A program made the translations under genes and the position numbers. From positions 62,001-126,000 of the forward strand of contig JACKPV010000023.1 in assembly GCA_024233305.1 (NCBI GenBank): DNA of 64,000 nt, given 5' to 3'. The DNA is from Verrucomicrobiales bacterium (GTDB taxonomy: Bacteria > Verrucomicrobiota > Verrucomicrobiia > Limisphaerales > J093). The notes beneath the pieces are model-generated. The model was not told the DNA's origin. It saw nothing but the letters and a program-made list of their open reading frames with translations, and did no database searches. Positions 1 to 8,337 of the stretch are shown here, piece after piece (position 1 is the stretch's first letter; every line of letters begins with the position of its first letter).

Positions 1-640
1 CGCGCTCGAACAGGGCTTGAGCGAGGCGCAGGCGGAATTGGTGGTCGCCGCCCTGCCGGCGCAGCGCGACCTGGCGGGACTGATCGTTCGGCGCGGCTGG
101 CTGGAAGCGGCGCGGGGGACCTTCCTCGATTTGGCCGAGGCGGCCGGCCCGTTGAACTACGAGACCATTCAGGCGCTGGCGTGGTTCGACGATCCGCGGG
201 TGCACGGTCGGTTGCTGGACGAATTCGAGCACCGTCCCCGGCTTGCAGTTTACGAGTTGCTGTGCGCGTTGCCGGACCTCGAACCGGCTTTGGAACAGCG
301 GTTGGGGCGGGTGTGGGACCGACGTTCACGCGCCGTTCGGCCGGAGCATCAGGTCCTGCCGGAACTGGCGGTGTTGATGCGCGCCGGCCATTCGGAGGCG
401 CTCGCCCTGGCGCTGCGAACGCTCAAGCTGGCGCCCCCCGAGCAGCAGGCCCGGCTCTGGTCGCTGCTGGACGCGCTGCGCGACGGCGTGCTGATCGAAG
501 GACTCACGCCCGCGGAAAGCCGCCAACCAGAGAACCAGGTAGCGTGGTTCTCCCGCCACGAGCCCGGCGATTTCGCCTATGACCCGGTTCGTCGCCGGTT
601 CCGGCTGCGGGACCGGATGGCCCACGCTGTCCACGAATGA
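1..640 (+). CDS. 3' part of a protein with an alpha-helical C-terminal domain (partial)
   Basis: The reading frame is open to the left window edge, so only the last 213 or so residues are seen; the TTG at 17 is not needed as a start. The visible part is rich in Leu, Ala, Glu and Arg and looks like an alpha-solenoid. It resembles the C-terminal 200 residues of the next gene product: both have an R/K-G-W segment followed by helical pairs, and both end in a basic stretch of the type FxYDPxRRRFRLR or FRFRPDTRTY. The two genes overlap by four bases (ATGA), so they are probably translationally coupled. The missing N-terminus may be a membrane domain like that of its neighbour; this is inference. 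Function unknown. Confidence 0.75.
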   Translation, partial: ALEQGLSEAQAELVVAALPAQRDLAGLIVRRGWLEAARGTFLDLAEAAGPLNYETIQALAWFDDPRVHGRLLDEFEHRPRLAVYELLCALPDLEPALEQRLGRVWDRRSRAVRPEHQVLPELAVLMRAGHSEALALALRTLKLAPPEQQARLWSLLDALRDGVLIEGLTPAESRQPENQVAWFSRHEPGDFAYDPVRRRFRLRDRMAHAVHE

Positions 641-3102
641 TGAAGACCGCGATGAACCTGTTGTTCCACATTCTGCGGAAGGACCTGCGGACGGTGCGTC
701 CCTTGTTGCTGGCTTTCGGGTGTCTGCTGCCGTTCCAGGTGGTGTTGAGTGTTCGATCGCCCATCAACAGCGACGTCCGGCTCGCCCTCGAGATGGTGCT
801 GGCGGCGGCCCAGGGCGCGCTGGCGGTGCTGACCTTGCTCATCGCGGTGCACGCGGACAGCTTTCAGGGGAGCACGGCCTTCTGGAAGACGCGTCCGCTG
901 CCGGCCGCCGTCGTGCTGGCCGCGAAGGCGACGCTTGCCGCGGCTTTTCTGGTGCTGCCGTTCTTGTTGACCGAGGGGTTGGTCTGGTGGCTGGCGGGGT
1001 TGGATTCCGGACAGATGCGGCGGGCGTTGGGGGGGCTGTTGCTGGGGCTTGTTCCGGTGCTGTTGGCGGTATTCGCCGTGGCCCTTTCAACCCGCAGCCT
1101 GGCGCAGTTCGCGGGGGTGGCCGGCGGTCTCCTGTTGCTCACGTTCCTGATGGTGCTGGGCTATGAGTCTCTGCGTCGACAGGGCTGGCAGCCGCAGGCG
1201 GTGTTGCATGCCGGTTCGGGCCGCACGGTATCCGCCCTGCTGGTTGGTGGAGTGCTGCTTTCCGCCTGCGCATTCACCGCCGCGGTGGCTTCCGCCTTCC
1301 GGCGGGCAGGGGGGTGGGGTATCGGTGTTTCGGCAGGCGGGGTGGTCGCCTACGTCGGTGCGCTGCTGGTCTGGCCCGACAGTTTCTTCCAACCTCCGGC
1401 GGCGCCCGAACCGCGCGCGCAGGTCCGGTTGCTTCGGGAAGGCGAGAAGCCGCCGTTTGAAACCGGTGCGCAGATGCTCTGGTCCCATTTCCGGGTTGAC
1501 GCGCTGGGAACCAATCAGGTCGCGGCGGTGGAGTCCTTCAGCGCCAGGTTCACGCCGGAAAACAGTCGGGCGCTGGAGTTCGGGTACGGATGGCCGGGAG
1601 GGGGTGTGGCGGGCGAGCCCGCTCTCGTTGGGTCGCCGCAGAACGCCGACCTGTTCGCGCGGATTCGCTCGCGGTTTCCTGCGGGCACCTTGTGGTTCGG
1701 GAGTTGGATGGTCCGGGCAGCGCGGGAGCTGCCCTTGACCACCGTGGGTCCGGTGACGCTTTTCGATGAGCAGGTGGGGCGGTTTTCCGGCCAACTGCGC
1801 GTGCGGGAGTACACGGTCGAGGAGGTTGGGGTGTTCCCGGTGGCCAAGGGCTTCCACCGCCTGGGCGGCGGGTTGTGCGTGGACGTGCGGCACGTGCGGC
1901 GTTCGGGTGGCGGCTTGAATCTCGAGATCCGCGAAGCGCGCCCCGAGCTGCTGCTGGATTTTGGGCCTCGCGGGCGGGGTCTCTGGCAAAGGGCTTCGGG
2001 TCTTGTGTACGTGCTGCACAACGCGACGACCGGTGAGGCGTTCGCTCATGAACCGGATGGCTACGGGTATGAACGGGGCGATCTTTACACCGGACGCTGG
2101 CACCTGCGCGTCGATCTCCGGTTGGCCTATCCCGAGGTGCGCGCGCGCCTGGCGGGCCTGTCGCTGGAAGACTGGTTTCGCACGGCGCGGCTGCACGTTT
2201 TCCAGACCCGGCGGGGCGGCGTCGTCACCTTCCCGTTCAACGTGACGGACTACGTGCTGCGCCCCGGCGGTGACGTGGGGTCCGCAACCGATCGGCTCGA
2301 AGGTCTGGCCCGGATCCAGGCCGAGCGGCTTCCCGAGGATCCGCAAGCCGCGGATTACGAAGCTTACGTGGACCGCATCCTGCTCGCCCTTCCGGACACC
2401 CGCGATCGTCGCGATCTCGAGGTGGTGCGGCAGCAACTTGCCGAGGTGGGAGCCAGGGGCCTCGGGGCCTTCATTGCCCGGCTGCCGGTGGACGAGCGGT
2501 TGGAATACTACGTGACCCGTCCGCTTTTGAAGGAGTTCGCGGGCGAACGGCACCGGTCCGCGTTGGAAGCCGCCCTGCGCCGGGTTCCCGATCTCGCGTG
2601 GCTGTTTCGGGCCAAAGGCTGGGAGGCCGAGGGGCGCGGCGTGTTGCGACAGCTCCTGCGGGAACAGCGTGCGCCCCTGCCGGCGGAGGCGTTGGCCCTG
2701 GCTGCGGAAGCGGCGCCGCCCGAACTTTACCCGGCGATCCGGCGCAACTTCGAGCTGCTCGAGCGGCAACACGCCGTCGTCCATGCCGCGCTCGAAGAAC
2801 TGCCGGGTTTCGATCTGAACGCTGCGGTGCGCGCCGCTTGGAAACGAGCCCGGTTCGGGCTGGCGACCCCGGTCGAGGTCGCGCTGCTGGCGGCGCCGCT
2901 CGGTCTTCCGGGTGCCCTGGATGCGGCCATCGAGGCGGTCGAAGCGAACCAACGCGATCCCGAAGGCGGCGTGTGGGCCGAGGAATTGCGCCGGTTAACG
3001 GGCTATCGCGACGAGTTCGGCCGGTTCGGGGAATGGCTGTCAGTCCACCGCGGTCAATTCCGGTTCCGGCCAGACACCCGAACTTATGCGCCCGTGGAGT
3101 AA
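637..3102 (+). CDS. ABC-2-like membrane protein with large soluble C-terminal domain
   Basis: The product is 821 aa. The first 260 residues hold about seven hydrophobic segments in the arrangement seen in ABC-2 type permease subunits, starting with a short cytoplasmic FHILRKDLR stretch. Residues 260-560 are a predicted soluble mixed alpha/beta region, and the last 250 residues are helical and related to the protein encoded just upstream. The start at 637 overlaps the upstream stop in an ATGA. An ABC ATPase gene would be expected further upstream, outside the window. The substrate cannot be inferred. The membrane plus solenoid architecture is longer than a normal ABC-2 permease of 250-400 aa. 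Confidence 0.7.
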   Translation: MMKTAMNLLFHILRKDLRTVRPLLLAFGCLLPFQVVLSVRSPINSDVRLALEMVLAAAQGALAVLTLLIAVHADSFQGSTAFWKTRPLPAAVVLAAKATLAAAFLVLPFLLTEGLVWWLAGLDSGQMRRALGGLLLGLVPVLLAVFAVALSTRSLAQFAGVAGGLLLLTFLMVLGYESLRRQGWQPQAVLHAGSGRTVSALLVGGVLLSACAFTAAVASAFRRAGGWGIGVSAGGVVAYVGALLVWPDSFFQPPAAPEPRAQVRLLREGEKPPFETGAQMLWSHFRVDALGTNQVAAVESFSARFTPENSRALEFGYGWPGGGVAGEPALVGSPQNADLFARIRSRFPAGTLWFGSWMVRAARELPLTTVGPVTLFDEQVGRFSGQLRVREYTVEEVGVFPVAKGFHRLGGGLCVDVRHVRRSGGGLNLEIREARPELLLDFGPRGRGLWQRASGLVYVLHNATTGEAFAHEPDGYGYERGDLYTGRWHLRVDLRLAYPEVRARLAGLSLEDWFRTARLHVFQTRRGGVVTFPFNVTDYVLRPGGDVGSATDRLEGLARIQAERLPEDPQAADYEAYVDRILLALPDTRDRRDLEVVRQQLAEVGARGLGAFIARLPVDERLEYYVTRPLLKEFAGERHRSALEAALRRVPDLAWLFRAKGWEAEGRGVLRQLLREQRAPLPAEALALAAEAAPPELYPAIRRNFELLERQHAVVHAALEELPGFDLNAAVRAAWKRARFGLATPVEVALLAAPLGLPGALDAAIEAVEANQRDPEGGVWAEELRRLTGYRDEFGRFGEWLSVHRGQFRFRPDTRTYAPVE

Positions 3103-3141
3103 GCGTCGGGTGGGAGCCGGTAGCGGGGTTTGGCCCGTCGC

Positions 3142-3363
3142 TTACCGGTCGGGATCGCGGTTGCCTTGATCGAACGCCGCCCGCAGGAAGCTCGTTGAAG
3201 CCCACCCCAACCCCAGCACAATCACGGGGATCAACACCTCGAAGATCTTCGGTGGGCTTCCCGAGCTGGTGGGAATCCAATGGGCCACCGGGTAGAGCAG
3301 GGCCGCGGCCATCCAAAGGCCGAGGTTCCGGGTGATGGCGTTCTTTGCCTTGGTGTCGTTCAT
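3142..3363 (-). CDS. Small two-helix membrane protein
   Basis: This 73-aa product starts at the ATG whose complement is 3361-3363 and stops at TAA. It has two hydrophobic helices, around residues 15-31 and 41-58, separated by a short PTSSGSPP turn, and charged ends (MNDTKAKN and DQGNRDPDR). The frame stays open upstream, but that extension crosses into the region antisense to the phosphoesterase and has no protein-like composition. It resembles small inner-membrane hypothetical proteins common in this phylum. No family is recognised. Confidence 0.6.
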   Translation of the reverse strand: MNDTKAKNAITRNLGLWMAAALLYPVAHWIPTSSGSPPKIFEVLIPVIVLGLGWASTSFLRAAFDQGNRDPDR

Positions 3364-3488
3364 GTCGGGTTCGGATTTACTTGATGGCTTGGCCCGTCGG
3401 TCTCCCGGCCCGGAGTACAGCGAACAGGTTCGTGGACGGAGCGCGGTGTTGACGGTCGGTTGGAGCTCTGGATTAGACCGGGAGCGAC

Positions 3489-4391
3489 TCAGCGCTTCCA
3501 GGCGATGGAAACGGTGCTGCCGTCGGCCGAACGGTTGCCCGCCACGGCACACAGCGTCAGGTCCACGCCGTCGGCGCCGAACCGGCTGTCCACCCAGCCC
3601 ACCGGTTGCAGATCGCTGAAGTTGTAGCCGACCGCCGGCAGATTGATCAGCTGGAGGCCGTCCAGTTCCGTGTGCGCCCAGACATGCGTGTGACCGAAGA
3701 AGATGGCCTTCACCTTCCGATGCGGCTGGACCAGGCGCAGCAACCGGTCGGAATCGAGCAGCGCGCCGTCGTCGTCGGTGGGGGGATGATGCACGAAGAG
3801 AACCGTCGGGCGGTCGTCGGTCCTGGCCAGGTGGTCGGCGAGCCAGAAGCGTTGGGCCTTTCCGAGCAAGCCGGGGGTTTCGTTCACGAACAGCAGCGAA
3901 TCGAGGACGATGCAGCGAAGGACGGGCCACTCGATCACCAGCACGTGACGGTTGGCGGTTTTCGATTCTCCGAGCGAACCGCGGGCGAACACCTCCCAGA
4001 AATTCGTGCGATCATCGTGGTTTCCCAAGGCAATGCTGATCGGACAGGTCCGGGCCAGCGGGTCGAGCAGCCTTCCCAATCGCTCGTAGTCAGGCAGCAG
4101 CCCCTCCAGGCGCGCCGCGTCCCCGCACAGGATCGCCGCCTCCGGCCGACGCTCGATCATCTGCGGCAGAATCCGGTTCAGGTTCTCGACCGGGCGAAAG
4201 CCCCGGTAGCCGTCGGCGGGATTCGCCGGGATGTGGGTATCCGAGAAGAGGGCCAGCCGCAGGGCACGTGACGGCGAATCCGGCACCGGCTCGCGGGCCG
4301 CCATCCGCGGCAGGGAAACGGCGGAGAGGGCGCCCATCATCCCGCCGATGAACCGGCGGCGGGTAAGCGGGTTCTGATAGAGGCAGGGCAT
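3489..4391 (-). CDS. Tat-exported calcineurin-like metallophosphoesterase
   Basis: The 300-aa product begins with a Tat signal (TRRRFIGGMM followed by an Ala/Ser-rich hydrophobic stretch). All the usual metal-binding blocks of the calcineurin-like fold are present in order: SDTH (near residue 50), GDA (near 90), GNHDD (near 122), HH before PPTDD, and GHTH (near 220). The enzyme should cleave phosphomonoesters or diesters in the periplasm; its substrate is unknown. It stands alone, with a small membrane protein gene downstream on the same strand. Assignment to the superfamily is secure, a more exact function is not. Confidence 0.9.
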   Translation of the reverse strand: MPCLYQNPLTRRRFIGGMMGALSAVSLPRMAAREPVPDSPSRALRLALFSDTHIPANPADGYRGFRPVENLNRILPQMIERRPEAAILCGDAARLEGLLPDYERLGRLLDPLARTCPISIALGNHDDRTNFWEVFARGSLGESKTANRHVLVIEWPVLRCIVLDSLLFVNETPGLLGKAQRFWLADHLARTDDRPTVLFVHHPPTDDDGALLDSDRLLRLVQPHRKVKAIFFGHTHVWAHTELDGLQLINLPAVGYNFSDLQPVGWVDSRFGADGVDLTLCAVAGNRSADGSTVSIAWKR

Positions 4392-4486
4392 TATGTGATT
4401 CTCTGTTGCTGTGTCCGCGCCTCATAACAAACGACAATCGTCCCGCCGGCAAGTCTCTTTCTCCAACGGGCTTGCGGCCTGCAGGG

Positions 4487-4531
4487 GCATTTGATCTGGT
4501 TGGACCAGTACGGCCCAACCAGATCAAATGC
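4487..4531. repeat. 45-bp perfect palindrome (17-bp arms, 11-nt loop)
   Basis: Positions 4487-4503 are the exact reverse complement of 4515-4531, with an 11-nt loop at 4504-4514. The hairpin lies in the 449-bp gap between the divergent phosphoesterase and ATPase genes, about 310 bp before the ATPase start. There is no T-run, so a simple terminator is unlikely. It could be an operator for a dimeric regulator, a structured 5' leader, or the end of a lost mobile element. Nothing else is recognisable in 4392-4840. Confidence 0.85.
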
Positions 4532-4840
4532 TGCTGATGCGTTCGCCTGTCCATTCCGTCAAGGCTTGCGGCATCGCCGGTCAGGCCGCGAGGTTGGCAG
4601 GGGTGCTTCCGAGGTTGTTCTGGCAATCGATCGAAGCGAGTGATCGCAGGACTGCTCTGGACCTGATCCATTCGCCGGCCTAAGTTGGCGGCCGATGGTC
4701 GAGGGAGATGGTGCTGGATGTCTGCCGGTGTTGTCGTCGGCCCGGCCCGGACATCGCCTTGCCACGGCGGTCGGGCGACGCCGACAGGCCGACCGAACCT
4801 TGCCGGTCCTCCGGTCGACCAGTTTGCCGACGGCGATGCC

Positions 4841-6088
4841 ATGATCAAACGAATCAAGGTCCAGAACTTCAAGAGCCTGCGCCAGGTCGACATCCCGCTG
4901 GGCCGGATGAATCTCTTCATCGGTGCGAATGCGAGTGGCAAATCGAACCTTCTCGACGCGCTGCGGCTTCTGCAGGGCATTGGCAACGGGTTCACGATCA
5001 GCGAGATTCTCGACGGCCGACCCAGAAGCGCGACCACCGAGGTTTGGGAGGGCATCCGCGGCGGTAGCGCGAGAGCGCGCTTCACGGATGGAGAAACCGG
5101 TGGCGAGATCAGTCTAGCGGCCTCCGGGAACCTCTTTGGGGTAGCCGATTTGGGAGCGGATTGCCCACGTCCGAAGGTGCCCTGGGAGTTCGGCATCGCG
5201 TTCACCCCGCATGACGGCAGGGTGACGTGGGAGAAGCTGTCCGTGATCAACGACCTCTACGAGTCGCCATCCGGCTCGGGACGAGCCACGGCAGAACCGG
5301 TGATTGAAGTGCGCTACTACACGGGCCGTAAATCTCGTCCGCCGCATCTGAAGTTCGAGCGTTCGCGACCGGTGTTGGGGCAGTTCGCGGCCGGCAACGG
5401 GAAGTGGAACAAGGCTCACGCCGAGTACGCCGTGGCGGTGGCCCGCCTGCTTGCCAACGTGCAACGAGTCGATCCGGCGCCCGCTCTGCTGCGGGGCTAT
5501 TCGCAGGCCCATACGATCCGGCGGATGGGCGAGCATGGGGAGAACTTCGCGGCATTGGTGCGCACCTTGTGCCAGGATGCCTCCGCGAAGGACGCCTACC
5601 TTTCGTGGCTGAAGCAACTCCGCCCGGCGGAAATCGATGACGTCGGCACCCTGAGTGGAGCGGTTGGAGAGCCGTTGTTCATGCTGAAAGAGGGCGGCCA
5701 GCACTTTCCTGCGCCGGTCTTGAGTGACGGCACGCTGCGGTTTGCGGCGATCACTGCGGCGTGTTTTCAACCCGAAATGCCGGCCATCACGACCATCGAG
5801 GAGATCGAGAACGGCATCCACGCGAGCCGCCTCCGGCTCCTGGTGGAGCTACTGAGGAATCGTGCTGCCGCCGGCCGGACGCAAATCATGGCCACGACGC
5901 ATTCACCGATCGTCCTGGCCTGGTTGAAGCCGGAAGAATACGCCACGACCTTTTTCTGTCACCGGGATGAACAGACCGGCGCCTCGCAGATCGTGCCGCT
6001 CACGCAAGTGCCGCACTTCAACGAAGTGGTTCGCCGGCAACCGATCTCGGATCTCTTCGCCGAAGGCTGGCTGGAGGCCGCCTTGTGA
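4841..6088 (+). CDS. AAA-family ATPase of the OLD/RecF-like class
   Basis: The 415-aa product starts at ATG 4841, where the MIKRIKVQNFKSL beta strand typical of SMC/RecF/OLD ATPases begins; the open frame upstream lacks family features. The Walker A motif is GANASGKS at residues 28-35. An ABC-type signature (LSDGT) precedes a Walker B region reading ITTIEEIENGIH, with the switch His in ATTHSP. This is the AAA_21/DUF2813 layout. The stop overlaps the start of the next gene by four bases (GTGA). ATPases of this kind paired with a small TOPRIM or nuclease partner are recurrent in phage defence (Gabija, PARIS and OLD-like pairs). A role here in defence is inference. Confidence 0.85.
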   Translation: MIKRIKVQNFKSLRQVDIPLGRMNLFIGANASGKSNLLDALRLLQGIGNGFTISEILDGRPRSATTEVWEGIRGGSARARFTDGETGGEISLAASGNLFGVADLGADCPRPKVPWEFGIAFTPHDGRVTWEKLSVINDLYESPSGSGRATAEPVIEVRYYTGRKSRPPHLKFERSRPVLGQFAAGNGKWNKAHAEYAVAVARLLANVQRVDPAPALLRGYSQAHTIRRMGEHGENFAALVRTLCQDASAKDAYLSWLKQLRPAEIDDVGTLSGAVGEPLFMLKEGGQHFPAPVLSDGTLRFAAITAACFQPEMPAITTIEEIENGIHASRLRLLVELLRNRAAAGRTQIMATTHSPIVLAWLKPEEYATTFFCHRDEQTGASQIVPLTQVPHFNEVVRRQPISDLFAEGWLEAAL

Positions 6089-6663
6089 GCTTCCGGGTGC
6101 TGGTCATTCCCGAGGACCCGACCAACAACGGGTATATCCTGCGCCCGCTGGTGCAGGCGATCCTCGCTGATGCTGGCAGGTCCGCGGCCCGGGTCCACGT
6201 GCTGACCAACCCGCGCCTGCGTGGGTACGACGAGGCGCTGCGCGCCATCCGGGACGATCTGCCGCGCCGATACGGTCACTTCGACCTGTGGCTGTTCTTT
6301 CCGGATGCCGACCGGGCTTCCGAGGATTCCGCCGCGGCGCTCGAACGGGAGTTGGGCGCCCGGCGGCTGGCGCTGCTTTGCTGTCCGGCGCAGCCTGAAG
6401 TCGAGGTCTTCGCGTGTGCTCCGTTCCGAAGGGAGATTCGCCAGAACTGGGAAGCGGCGAGGCGGGATCCGCGCTTCAAGCAGGAGGTCTTCGAACCATT
6501 ACTCCGCGCCCACGGGGACGAGCGGCGTCCGGGCGGTGGACGCGACCTGATGATCGAACGGGCAATTCGCAACCTGCCCCTGCTCTTCCAAATGTGCCCG
6601 GAGCTGAAGGATCTGCGGGAACGGATCGAACAGTTCCTCAACCATCCCGAAGCCGGCGGTTGA
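6085..6663 (+). CDS. Small TOPRIM-like partner of the AAA ATPase
   Basis: The 192-aa product starts with GTG inside the ATPase stop (GTGA overlap), so the two are almost certainly co-translated. The N-terminal strand VLVIPEDP followed by a helix, and a later WLFFPDADR strand, fit the Glu and Asp-x-Asp positions of a TOPRIM-like or DUF4276-like fold. The rest is helical and charged. No signal peptide is seen. The fold assignment rests on these two motifs only. The protein is probably the effector or regulator of the ATPase, by analogy with two-gene ATPase/TOPRIM modules. Confidence 0.65.
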   Translation: MSFRVLVIPEDPTNNGYILRPLVQAILADAGRSAARVHVLTNPRLRGYDEALRAIRDDLPRRYGHFDLWLFFPDADRASEDSAAALERELGARRLALLCCPAQPEVEVFACAPFRREIRQNWEAARRDPRFKQEVFEPLLRAHGDERRPGGGRDLMIERAIRNLPLLFQMCPELKDLRERIEQFLNHPEAGG

Positions 6664-6738
6664 ACCGGGACCGGATGCCCCGGTCCTCCCTCCCTGCCTG
6701 CCTGCGCTCAGCCGTAACAATTCGGTCAGCGAATCGCG

Positions 6739-7302
6739 GATGGGGACGGATGCGCATCCCGCACTGGTCGCGGACGACCGCCATCACGCTCAACGGCGCG
6801 CCGGTCGAAGGGGTGGCGCCCGGCGCTTATCTGCGCCTGGATCGTGAATGGCGGAGGAACGACACGATCGAGATCTCCCTGGACTTCCGGCATCGCCTCG
6901 AAGCGGGGGAACGCGCCTGCCAGAGCAAGATCTCGGTCTATCGAGGCCCGTTGCTCCTCGCCTTCGACCAGCACGACAACCACCGGGATGCGGACGCCAT
7001 CCCGGCGGTGGACGCCGCAGCGCTCGCCTTCGAGCCGGCGGAAACGGAAGGCTGGTTCGCGCCGATCATCTGCGAACGGGTGAAGGCCGCGGATGGAAGC
7101 TGGATCACCCTGCGCGACTTCGCGACCGCCGGCGCCCACGGCACGCATTTACTCCGGCAGCGAAGCCGTCGGTGTGGGGACGAACCCGCGCTACACCGGC
7201 GCCAACGAGCGTTTCGCCGGGAAACTCGCCGGCTTTCAGTTCCACGCCCGCGCCCGGTCACCGGCGGAGATCCGCGCCGCTGTCGGCCGGTCGCCACGTT
7301 GA
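6739..7302 (+). pseudogene. Decayed GH127 (DUF1680) C-terminus joined to a LamG-like fragment
   Basis: From about 6745 to 7142 the frame ending at 8255 encodes the C-terminal beta domain of a GH127/DUF1680 beta-L-arabinofuranosidase-like protein: RIPHWS, VTLNG-like (ITLNGAPV), a GAYLRLDREW block, VYRGPLLLAF, and the closing LRDFATAGAHGT. The catalytic (alpha/alpha)6 N-terminus is absent and no start is present. Around 7143 the frame shifts and another frame reads YTGANERFAGKLAGFQFHARARSPAEI, which matches the end of a LamG/concanavalin-like domain and stops at 7302. The segment looks like fused debris of one or two glycan-degradation genes. The unbroken frame into the next gene is accidental. 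Confidence 0.7.
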
Positions 7303-7451
7303 CGAACGGGAACGGTTCGCCACACCGGGCCTCCCGCCCTTGGCCCGCGCGGCGCATGTGCGGAAGCGTGCCTCGGCACGGCGGCCGGTTGGACAGCGGG
7401 ATTGACGAGCGACCGCCGTTCGCGTTGAGTGTCGCGGTTATGATTCCCTGC

Positions 7452-8255
7452 ATGAAACCGTTCCTTTCGCTCCGCCGTTCACTTTGCCGTTTCGCGCTGC
7501 TGGCTGCCGGTCTCGGTCTGGCCTTCGGGGCCCAGGGGGCGGACGACGGATGGATCCCGCTGTTCAACGGGAAGGACCTCGATGGCTGGACTCCCAAGAT
7601 CCGCGGGCACGCGGCCGGGGAGAACTTCGCGGACACCTTCCGGGTCGAGGACGGCCTCCTCAAGGTGTGTTATGACGGTTACGGGGGGAAGTTCGAGAGC
7701 CGGTTCGGCCATCTGTTCTACAACATCCCGCTTTCGCACTACCGCCTGCGCGTCGAATACCGGTTCGTGGGTGAGCAGATGCCGGACGGTGCCGGTTGGG
7801 CGTGGCGCAACAGCGGGATCATGGTTCACGGCCAGACCCCGGAGAGCATGACACTCGAGCAGGACTTCCCGGCGTCGATCGAGGTCCAGTTGCTGGGCGG
7901 CCATGAGACCGGCAAGCGCACCACCGCCAACCTTTGCACCCCGGGCACCCACGTGGTCCTGAACGACAAGCTGCATACGCCGCATTGCACCAATTCGACG
8001 TCGGAAACCTACCGCGGCGACCAGTGGGTGACGGTGGAACTCGAAGTGCGCGGGAACGAGGTCATCAAACATCTCATCGATGGCCAGGTCGTGCTTTCCT
8101 ACACCCGGCCGCAACTCGACCCGGGCGACGCGTCAGCGAAGCGGTTGCTGGCCGGCGGCGCGCCGCGAATGCTGGACAGCGGCACCATCTCGCTCCAGTC
8201 GGAGAGCCACCCGGTCGAGTTCCGGAAGGTCGAGCTGTTGAAGCTGACCGAGTAA
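7452..8255 (+). CDS. DUF1080 family secreted protein (3-keto-disaccharide hydrolase-like)
   Basis: The product has a Sec signal (MKPFLSLRRSL, a hydrophobic core, then GAQGA) followed by the classic DUF1080 opening GWIPLFNGKDLDGW. The body is a concanavalin-like jelly roll of about 240 residues, with the DUF1080 tail IWLQSESHPVEFRxVEL seen here as ISLQSESHPVEFRKVELL. Family members hydrolyse 3-keto-glycosides in the periplasm. ATG 7452 is preferred because it begins the signal peptide; ATG 7440 (four extra residues) is an alternative. The frame is open far upstream only because it runs through the GH127 remnant. Confidence 0.88.
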   Translation: MKPFLSLRRSLCRFALLAAGLGLAFGAQGADDGWIPLFNGKDLDGWTPKIRGHAAGENFADTFRVEDGLLKVCYDGYGGKFESRFGHLFYNIPLSHYRLRVEYRFVGEQMPDGAGWAWRNSGIMVHGQTPESMTLEQDFPASIEVQLLGGHETGKRTTANLCTPGTHVVLNDKLHTPHCTNSTSETYRGDQWVTVELEVRGNEVIKHLIDGQVVLSYTRPQLDPGDASAKRLLAGGAPRMLDSGTISLQSESHPVEFRKVELLKLTE

Positions 8256-8337
8256 CCCGACCGTCCGGCGGGACGCTGGGGCGCGGGCCGGCGGCGGGCG
8301 GTTGGTTCGCTCCGGACGCCCCATTACCCCCGAACCC

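Noticed and set aside
1087..2952. 621-codon open frame on the minus strand inside the ABC-2-like gene
   Set aside because: It is antisense to a well-supported gene, and its Arg/Pro/Gln/His-rich product shows no family motif; such shadows are normal at this GC content.
6414..8255. Single 613-aa fusion protein ending in the DUF1080 domain
   Set aside because: The first part overlaps the TOPRIM-like gene out of frame and the GH127 remnant, and a normal signal peptide starts at 7452.
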